Shown: positions 55,984 to 64,000 of the stretch, in pieces
How the letters are laid out: each line of letters starts with the position of its first letter
Numbering within the stretch: the stretch's first letter is position 1
From: Anastatus disparis
Taxonomy: Eukaryota; Arthropoda; Insecta; Hymenoptera; Eupelmidae
Length of the DNA stretch: 64,000 bases
Direction: 5' to 3'
Assembly (NCBI GenBank): GCA_017163975.1
Contig: JAFFSR010000221.1
Span: forward strand, 4,898,001 to 4,962,000
Translations under genes and position numbers: made by a program
The notes under the pieces: generated by a model
What the model was told of the DNA's origin: nothing
What the model saw: the letters and a program-made list of their open reading frames with translations, nothing else
The model's database searches: none

Positions 55984-58900
55984 TTAAATTTTAAGTCTTT
56001 GACTTTTAATACTTTTTCTACGAATAAATTCTTGTAAACTAAAAGTTGTAAATGGTTTTGTGAGGTAATAAACGACTAGTAAAAGTATTGGTAACACTAT
56101 AGCTATGACAAATCGACTAATTGCGCTGCCAATATCAAGCCAGCTGCCTTCTGTTGTCACGCTATACATTAATGGTATTGCTAAACAATCTGCTAATAGC
56201 AATACTGCAGAAAATATTGTTGAATCTGGAGCAAGTGCCCGAATTAAACAACCAACTAAAATTTGTGGTATAACAAATTTTAATAAGATAAGTATTGTCA
56301 TAGTAAATGGTGAGTATACTGTTAGAAAATGTCTGGTCCATTTTGGATCGAAAGAACTTATGCTTGCCATATTGCCTGTGCCAAAGAAGGATATAAGTGT
56401 GTAAAGCATCTAGATTAAATATTGTTAAGGATCCATTTTCGTTAAAAAATTTTTTATTTTATAAAAATATAAAATTTATGAAAACTCTTTATTTTTTATC
56501 AAAATTATTGTTTAAAAATTTTAATAGTCGAAGATTATAAAAATTTGTACCATAAAAATTTGTTATTTAATAAAAAAACACGAATTGAAAAAAACATTTT
56601 TGAGGAAACAAAAAAACTATGATTTCTGATATTTTATTCAATATTGAGTTGAATTAAAAATTACAATTGAGAAATAAAACTTAAAAACAATAGTTTTCTA
56701 AATAATTTGAAAATTACGTTACTATAATAAATTTAATAATCAATTATATTTTAAACAAATATTTGAAATTTAATGAAAAAAATTTAAATATTTTAAATAA
56801 ATAAATATCATTAAAATTTACTTGAGATCTTTGATCAGTTAAAGGATACAAGAAAAGCTGCAGTGCTGAAATGCCGTAAATTCATTCTTGCTTTGGGTGT
56901 GAAATTTTGTAAGTATTCATAAATTGGCCAATTTTGTAAATGAGTTGCAAAAATTAAAAAGAATATTGGTTCGTACGAAGCAGACAAAAGAGCCAATGGA
57001 CTTAATAAAGCCATAGTAACTCCAAAAATTCTCAAGTTCCATTCTTTGGGATAAAGTGAAATAACGATTGGTGTGCTTATGAGTAACAGCCAAGAAAGAA
57101 AAGATCTTCCATCAATAATACATAAGCACAAAGCTGTTAAAATTATGCGTAAAATTTCAATAATTTTATTATATTTATATATTTTTTGTTTTTTGACTAT
57201 AAAAATTACGCTTATGCCTAGTGCAAATAATCTGAAATAAGATAAATGACATTAGTTGTATTATTGTATATCAATTTACGATTGTATGTATATTTCATTT
57301 ATACATTAATTAATAAATAAAATTTTGAAATCCTTACACTAAGTATGTTCTTGGTTGTGGTCCAACTGTTGGTAAAAATGGAAAAACAGCAAGAGCTGTT
57401 CCACTCATTAACAAATGTGAGGAAGCATTTCTATCAAAAATAAGTTTTTGTAATCCAACAACTAACAGCATACCAATACTGAAAGTCCATCTATACATCA
57501 AACCAACATACATCATCAATGTTATAAATATAATGCCTATAAATTCAATTGATGGTCTTTTAGAATTTGTTTCTAATTGTCTTGGACCCTTTTTTATTAT
57601 TTTTCTAGCCATTATCCAAATTGATATTTCACAGATAACACCATATCCAAGCAGTCGCCATTCCTTACAACCTGCAACTGATGGTCAAATTATTATTAAA
57701 TTCACTATGAACTAAAATTTTAAAAACTTAATTTTAAAATTATGTAATACCTGAGTATTCAATAATGAGTGGAATCAGTGCTACTACAAGAGCAAAATTA
57801 GAAAATATAATCCAATCATAACATCCTAATCGAATAGTTTGCCGTGGAACTCCAGACAAATCAACAAAAAGGAATATAATCCAACCAATCCACATTATCA
57901 TTAAACAAAATAAAAATCTATCAGTTTGATAACGGCGATAATAATTAAGAGTTTCTTTGGCCACATTTGTAATATATTTAACTTTATCAATAACAGATTT
58001 AAAATCTTCACCTTGTAAAAGCTTTTCAGCTTCTACAAGTTTTTCATTAAACTCTTTATCTTTCCAATACATATTAACAAGACTCCTACCAACTGTTAAT
58101 TCACGATTAGCTTTTATTTGTTCACCAAGCTGCTTGGCATTAGTAAGAAAAGCATTTGCTATAAATTCTTCATATTTTGAATCTAACAACTCATAAGGCA
58201 ATATACCCTAAATTATAAAAAAATCTTTCAATAATAGTCAATAAATCGTATAATCAAGCCTGCATAGAATATAATTTTACTACATTGAAATTAAATAAAA
58301 TTTACCTCATTATTAACAGGAATGGGTATTCCAACAAGAGTTGAAATAAGAGGTGTAATGTCAGCTTGTTCAATATTATGTAAATTTGAATTTTTAGTAA
58401 CACCAGCACCCCATGCGACAAATGGTGTTTCAGTTTCATCAGTCGAGCCACTGCCATGAGAACCCCAATCAGTCATACCATGATCTGATGTAAAAATATA
58501 GGCAGTGCGATTATCACCAAAGAATTCTTCTGTCTCTTTTATAACTTTTTCAATATTATGATCTACAGTCATCATGGCTTCAACATATTCGCTAAATTAA
58601 CAATAAATAATTGATTCATCATTTAATATTTTTGTTCAGAATTATGATCAATTTTAAAAGTGAAAAATTCGCAGTTATAAAAAAGATTATTAAACAATAT
58701 ATTTAACACAATTAATACTATAATATTTCATTAGCATTTTCAAGCAAACATTAAAAATTTTACATACTTTGATTGTGGTTTAACAGCATGTCCAGTTGTA
58801 TCACAGCCAAGTAAATGAAAGTAAAGTAAAATTTTATCTTCAGTCTTATAATTAAGTGCGCTATGTTTCAGCCAGTCCCAATACTGATCAAACACCCATG

Positions 58901-59582
58901 AATCTAAACGTTTTCTTGCTTCTGCATCATCACTGAAATCTTGCCAACTATGTGGATAACTTGCTCCATGAATTTTAGTATTGCTATCTACCAAAATTAA
59001 ATTCTTAGTAAATATTTTGTTTAAAATTTAAATATTAAATAAAATTCTATAATATTTTCATATCATACATTTTGTAAAAAGTGGAACAATATCAGGACTT
59101 CCCCAAAGCCATGATGCATGACTTTGATTGAATACAGAATCAAAATCTACTGGATTTTCTTTCCATCCTTTAAATACTGCACTAGGATCCTCGTACAATC
59201 CAGCAACAATTGCAATATTCCCTGGTCTTGATTCAGTTGGCATTCGAGTATGAGAAACACCCCAGACACCATGATTCTGTATAACAGAACTAATAAAAAA
59301 AATAATTATAATCAATTTTTAAAATAAATAAATTAAATGAGCGTACTTTAAATATGGTGGAATGTGCTCTTTGAAAGTTCTGTAACGAAGTCCATCAGCA
59401 ACAAATACAATAATTCTCTTTGCTGGAGAACCTATTGGCATTGGATGAGTAGGTAATCCTGGTACGATTGGTGAATGAAAATTTGCATCCATAACACCCC
59501 ACAATAAAATGACATGCATTAAAAATCCCCATAGTGTTATAAAAATGCGTGAATTTGATTCACGCTCTTTGTGTTCTTTCAT
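55984..59582 (-). CDS. PIGN: GPI ethanolamine phosphate transferase 1 (PIG-N/Mcd4)
   Basis: ER-membrane enzyme that adds ethanolamine phosphate to the first mannose of GPI anchors. Exons (minus): 59582-59347, 59289-59069, 58987-58768, 58591-58306, 58207-57751, 57671-57338, 57231-56850, 56409-55984, giving 853 residues with phases that all close. An N-terminal membrane anchor ([16 protein letters not shown]) precedes an alkaline-phosphatase-superfamily catalytic domain with [42 protein letters not shown] and [14 protein letters not shown] (metal-binding Asp and His). From exon 5 on it is a multi-pass membrane region ending with the conserved [14 protein letters not shown] and [14 protein letters not shown]. 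The donor of exon 7 is GTATCC, weaker than the rest; reading past it meets a stop, so I chose it. Somewhat shorter than the human protein. Confidence 0.95.
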
Positions 59583-60482
59583 TCTGTCAATATTATTTAT
59601 AAATTTACATTAATTAAACCATCTGTCTCTTAACCTTTATTATAGTCAGTCTTATCGATGTAAGCAATTATCAAATTTAAAAGTCAATATATCCATAATT
59701 TATTTTAAATTCTTTTTCTAAGTTAACACCAATATGATTGTTATTTACAATCAACATACTTATGTAATAAAATTATTTAAAAAATAGAAATCTAAATGCA
59801 TGCTTGTCTATTTATATTGGGCGTAATCTTATCTAAATTGACATTTTTAACGCGCACCACAAATGTTGTCTTTCAAATTTGCGCAAATTAAAATCACATG
59901 GACTGATAAACTGGAATCTGGACTGCTTTACAAGTACAGTAAATTTAAGGTTATTGAGTAGGTGGCGTTAGTAACTAATAGTTGTATACCTGCGAAGCGG
60001 GTAAGTTTAAGATAATAATTATTAATTTGTGTAAAAAAATCTGCTAAAAATATATTGAACGTCAGCAATTAGAAGAAAGAGCAGCATCTGACCGAGAATA
60101 TTATAAGAATTAGAATTATTTGCTGAAATAAACTTGCATTCCCATTGGAAAAAAATTCAGCTAAAATAAATATAGGAATGAGAATACAGTAGAAAATTTC
60201 TTTTAAGTTGATATTATTTTAATTAAAATACTTTGTTTTATTTTTTATATTTATCATACCAAGCTGATGATTGCTTTATATATTTGAAAAAAAATAATAT
60301 TTTATACAATCATTTTTACAAGAAGAATTCGAACTATGAATGATACTGTTCGTCATTTCTTTATTAATCAGCAAAGTGATTGTCCATAGTTTAAATTCTT
60401 TTTAAAAAACTATTGATTCTTCAATGAATCTTACATCATAATAATTATTAAATTTTTTGTCGACAACAGATGAAAAAAAAAA
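59583..60482. promoter_or_regulatory. PIGN 5' flank and intergenic region
   Basis: AT-rich, with the PIGN promoter presumably in the first few hundred bases upstream of 59,582. No specific motif recognised. No other gene seen. Confidence 0.35.
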
Positions 60483-60486
60483 CAAA

Positions 60487-61044
60487 TTAATGGACTCAAC
60501 AGAGCCATAGCAACACCAAAAATTCTCAAGTTTCATTCTCTGGAATAAAATGAAATAATAATTGATATGCTTATTATTAATAGCAAAGAAAGAAAAGATC
60601 TTCTACCAATTATACAAGCACAAAGATTTATTGTATTAATATATTTTTTGTTTTTACAAAAATTATACTTATGTCTAATATAATTAATCTTAAATAAAAT
60701 AAATTACATTAATCGTATATCAATATATTTTATTTTTACAAAATAAACAAATTAAATAAACATACTGCAAGTACGATAGAATGTAATCTTTGAACGTTCC
60801 GTAACAAGGTCCATCAACAATAAAGACAGTATTTCTCTTTGCTTGAGAATGTATTATTGACAGTCGATGAGTAGGAAATTCTGACATCATTGGTGAATGA
60901 AAATTTTCATCCATAAGACCCCACAATGAAATGGGTTATATAAAAACGTGATTCACGTTCTTTGTGCTCTTTTATTCTGACAATATTATTTATAAATTTA
61001 CAATGAACCATCCAGCTCTTTGTCTTTTTAATAGTCAGTCTTAC
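60487..61044 (-). pseudogene. Partial PIGN pseudogene (exon 7 and exon 1 with 5' flank)
   Basis: 60,487-60,720 matches the region of PIGN exon 7 and its upstream intron (about 56,990-57,260). 60,730-60,965 matches exon 1, and 60,966-61,044 matches the 5' flank (about 59,583-59,645). Exons 2-6 are missing. The exon-1 copy still reads MDENFHSPMMSEFPTH, but the start ATG has become ATA, about 40 bases are deleted, and the catalytic motif VADGLR is now IVDGPC. Introns and flank are retained, so it arose by DNA duplication followed by internal deletion, not by reverse transcription. Confidence 0.88.
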
Positions 61045-61091
61045 CCGTATGGGCATTTAAATTTAAATGTTTTTTATAAAGGTATAAGTTT

Positions 61092-62029
61092 TTATTTTTT
61101 CATTTGTTGTGGACCAGTTATCACTTGTGGTGGTGGCCCTGGTGGTCTCATTGGACCCATTGGGCCCATAGGTCCAATCATAGGTCCCATGGGTCCCATT
61201 GGACCCATCATTGGTGGTCGCACTCCCATCATTGGAGGCATAGGTCCATGTGGTCCCATCATCATTGGTCCGCCAGGTCCCATTGGTCCACCTGGATGCA
61301 TTCCTGGAGGTGGCATCATTCCTGAAATAAATAATATTAATTTTAATTTGAACATTTTTTGTTTAATGCACACATATGTATATATATTTGTTTGTTTATT
61401 CTTGTTTATAAGATTATTTAAAAAATTTTGTTCTTTAACATTGAAGTATTACTATGATAGTTGATTGAACTTAGTAATTGGCAAAATTAAACACTGAATT
61501 ATTAAACAATTAATTATCTAATTTGAATAACTATAAACAATTACAAAATATGATTACATTACATTTTATGATATATATTACACTATCTTATATAAATATA
61601 CGTTTATATAAGATAATGTAATATGTATCATAAAATGTAATGAATCTAAGGAACTATGCATAAATATTATCAAATCAATAAAAATAATTTATTCATACAA
61701 ACTTATGTATAATAATAAAATATTATGAATCACAAAAAACTATTACCTGGAGGTCCCTGATTTGGAGGTACACCTGGTCGAGGAGCTAGACTAGGTGGTG
61801 GTGGTATTGCAGCTCCTTTAGCAGGAGCAAATGGATTGGATGCAATTTTTCCTGCTTTAAACGCAGCAGTTGTTGCGTCAATTAAATGCTGTGCTTGCTC
61901 TTCCATCCATTTCTGATAGAAATACTTAACGTTGTCTTTATGTTTACGTCCTTGACAATGTGTTTTTCTCACACTCGGAGAGTCGTGTGTAAGATACGTG
62001 TCGCAATAATCACAATAATATTTTGGCAT
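61092..62029 (-). CDS. SNRPC: U1 small nuclear ribonucleoprotein C (U1-C)
   Basis: U1 snRNP protein that supports 5' splice-site recognition. Two exons (minus), 62029-61747 and 61321-61092, joined at a split Gly codon, give 170 residues. The N-terminus [20 protein letters not shown] followed by HCQGRKH is the U1-type C2H2 zinc finger (Cys6, Cys9, His24, His30), then [20 protein letters not shown]. The C-terminal part is the usual Pro/Met/Gly-rich tail made of GPMGPM-type repeats, ending GPQQMKK. The stop lies only about 48 bases from the PIGN pseudogene. Length is near the human 159. Confidence 0.96.
61557..61651. repeat. Palindrome in the U1-C intron
   Basis: Arms of about 42-46 bases (ACATTACATTTTATGATATA left; its mirror CATAAAATGTAATG right) separated by about 7 bases, inside the single U1-C intron. 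Probably a small AT-rich MITE remnant. Confidence 0.8.
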
Positions 62030-62870
62030 TTCACTATCTTCAGTATGAAAGTTGAGATCTTAAAGAAAAGAATAATAATATTTATTTATATTGCAATATA
62101 TTTAGTATAGGTTAAGTTTTCCTAAATATTTGTTTATATTGAAAGAATTTAAAATTAAATACTATTTTTTTTTATATTAATAAAATATTAATAAAATTAT
62201 TCTTACAATGAAATATTTATAATTTTTAAGTTAATATTTAATATAAAAAGCACCAGCACTATAAACAAACACCTTTGCAACTTAGCGTGATTAGTACACA
62301 TAAAATATAGTCGGCGACAGCGAATAATTCGCTTGGAACATAGCGAATAGGGCGGCAAATTTAAATTGTACGCGAGACTTTATGTAAATATTTCATATAA
62401 TAGTCTTACATACTTGAAATATTATTAATAATGAATTTTTTTATTAATAAGTATATTATAAACTATTAGTTTATTATTGAAAGATTTTTAGTTTGTATTA
62501 AAATGATGGGAGTTTTCATAAAAACATAAAATAGTACGGGATTAAAAAAGGGAAAATGGAAAACCTATGTCATAAAAATAAATTGCTTATAAGGATGAGA
62601 AAAATTGTAAAACATATATTATTATTATTATTATTGCAGTACATATTGGCCGTGAGTTTCCAGTAATCCCAGTAATAAAATTAATATTATTAATGCGTAA
62701 AATTTAGTTATGTTTTTTTAAAAATTCACTGCGCATACTGGTGCGCAATTACTAGAAGTATAGTTGCATATGGCGTCATTGCCATTACGTTTATCATAAT
62801 AGATTGACGATAAGGTTAAGTTTCAGAAACTTATTATTTTGTATAACGTATTAATAATTTGCTAAAAAAT
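62030..62870. promoter_or_regulatory. Divergent intergenic region between U1-C and Cactin
   Basis: An 841-bp spacer between two start codons pointing away from each other. GC-richer patches at 62,280-62,370 and 62,740-62,830 could be the two promoters. A short TTA run lies at 62,619-62,635. No defined motif recognised. Confidence 0.45.
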
Positions 62871-64000
62871 ATGGATAGAAAGAAGAAAAAATCATCCAAA
62901 CATAAAAAACATAAAAGGTAAGATATAAAGAATGACAAAAATTATCATACAAATCAATCATTATTATATATCAAATATTAAACATGTTTTTTGTAAAATT
63001 ATAATTTGATCTTAAAATATTTATTATTTTATAGATCATCTTCGAGTTCATCGTCAGCATCTTCTGTTTCAAGTGATTCTTCTGTTGAATTACAAAAAAA
63101 GTTGTATAAACGAAGGCTTAAAGAAGCTGAAGAAAGAAAAAAACGAAAAGAACTTTTGAAGGCTAGTGAAACGCCAGAAGAAAAAAGACTTAGGCGTCTT
63201 AGAAAAAAAGAAGCAAAAGAACGTAAACGTAAAGAAAGAATGGGTTGGGATAACGATTATCTACATTATACAAATACAGATAACCCGTTTGGTGATGCAC
63301 ATTTACTGCAACCATTTGTTTGGGGAAAGAAGTTAGAAAAAGAAGGTTTACTCGAGGTTAGTAGGGAGCAATTAGAAATGCGCAATAGATATAAACAAGA
63401 AGAAAATAAAAGAGAATTAGAAAAAGTGAAAAAGCGCAGACAAGAAAGAGAACTACAACGTCAACAACGAGAAGAAGAAGCAGCATTGCAACAAAGAGGA
63501 AAAGAAGCAGCACAATTGGAGCAATGGCATAGACAAGAAGATCAATTTCATCTCGAACAAGCAAGACTCAGATCTAGAATAAGAATACAAGATGGAAGAG
63601 CAAAGCCAATTGATCTTCTTGCTAAGTATATTGGAGCAGAAGACGAAGTTGATGCAGTTGAAATGCATGAACCATATACTAATCTTAGAGGATTACAAAT
63701 AAAAGATTTAGAAGACCTAATAGTAGATATTAGGGTATATAAGGAACTTGAACGTGGAAAAAATTTAGACTACTGGAATGACATCACTATCATTGTGGAG
63801 GATGAGCTACACAAACTTAGAAAGTTGCAGCAGACCGAATATCAAGTTGGTAAGTTAAAATTTTACAAAAGTGTATATTTTAAATGCAATATTTGTTTTA
63901 ACTGGTAATAGTAAATTTTAAGTGTAATATTTATTTTAATTAAATCAACACTTATTTGTAAACTTATCTTAATTATGATTATTATTAGTTAACTTTTTCG
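62871..64000 (+). CDS. cactin: Cactin (N-terminal part, runs off the window)
   Basis: Conserved nuclear protein, first found as a partner of the Drosophila IkB Cactus and also associated with the spliceosome. Exon 1, 62871-62917, encodes MDRKKKKSSKHKKHK. Exon 2, 63035-63849, encodes a serine stretch, then charged coiled-coil sequence (EERKKRKELL, EKRLRRLRKKEAKERKRKER), GWDNDYLHYTNTDNPFGDAH, FVWGKKLEKEG, a Gln/Glu/Arg-rich helix and the mid-domain DLLAKYIGAEDEVDAVEMHE, LEDLIVDIRVYKELERGKNL. The reading frame stays open to the GTAAGT donor at 63,850. The C-terminal Cactin domain is beyond the window. 287 residues are visible. Confidence 0.93.

Noticed and set aside
61104..61325. Plus-strand frame rich in Trp, His and Ser over U1-C
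   Set aside because: Antisense shadow of the U1-C Pro/Met/Gly-rich exon.
63985..64000. Possible third Cactin exon after TTATTATTAG at the window edge
   Set aside because: The following residues do not match what the family would have next; too few bases to decide.
1..64000. CRISPR arrays, operons, rRNA genes, intact tRNA genes
   Set aside because: None seen; this is insect nuclear DNA and the tRNA-like sequences are degenerate SINE heads.

Overview
This is AT-rich insect nuclear DNA, not bacterial: every conserved gene is split by GT-AG introns, UTRs and polyadenylation signals are present, and most of the window is intron or intergenic DNA with microsatellites, tRNA-derived SINEs and small inverted-repeat transposons (MITEs). 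The gene set is animal: MTA1-like, SF3B2, OPA3, PIGN, U1-C and Cactin. An intronless ankyrin gene with a PRANC-like C-terminus suggests a hymenopteran, perhaps a parasitoid wasp, but that is an inference from one gene family.

Layout. Positions 1-37,961 are one long plus-strand gene, the MTA1-like subunit of the NuRD chromatin complex. Its first coding exon appears to lie upstream of the window. Three small 5' exons (9,378, 12,424 and 28,077) are separated by introns of 3 to 15.6 kb, and eight exons are packed into 34,042-37,961. The introns hold CT/GA-rich blocks, a G-rich island, SINEs and two MITEs of about 230 bp. Minus-strand SF3B2 (40,937-43,122) follows.

From 43.2 to 51 kb is a repeat island. 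It holds one hAT-type MITE nested in another (both 8-bp target duplications perfect), a third fold-back interrupted by two Harbinger-type MITEs, nine units of a 164-bp tandem repeat, the ankyrin/PRANC-like gene (47,621-48,874, minus), a TA-flanked MITE, two hairpin elements and a 760-bp fold-back built from iterated 10-mers.

From 52.9 kb to the end the genes are compact: OPA3 (+), PIGN (-, eight exons), a broken partial copy of PIGN, U1-C (-), and Cactin (+, running off the window). U1-C and Cactin diverge from a shared 841-bp intergenic region. Three of the conserved genes are linked to splicing (SF3B2 in the U2 snRNP, U1-C in the U1 snRNP, Cactin as a spliceosome-associated protein). The genes are otherwise ordinary housekeeping neighbours and nothing indicates co-regulation.
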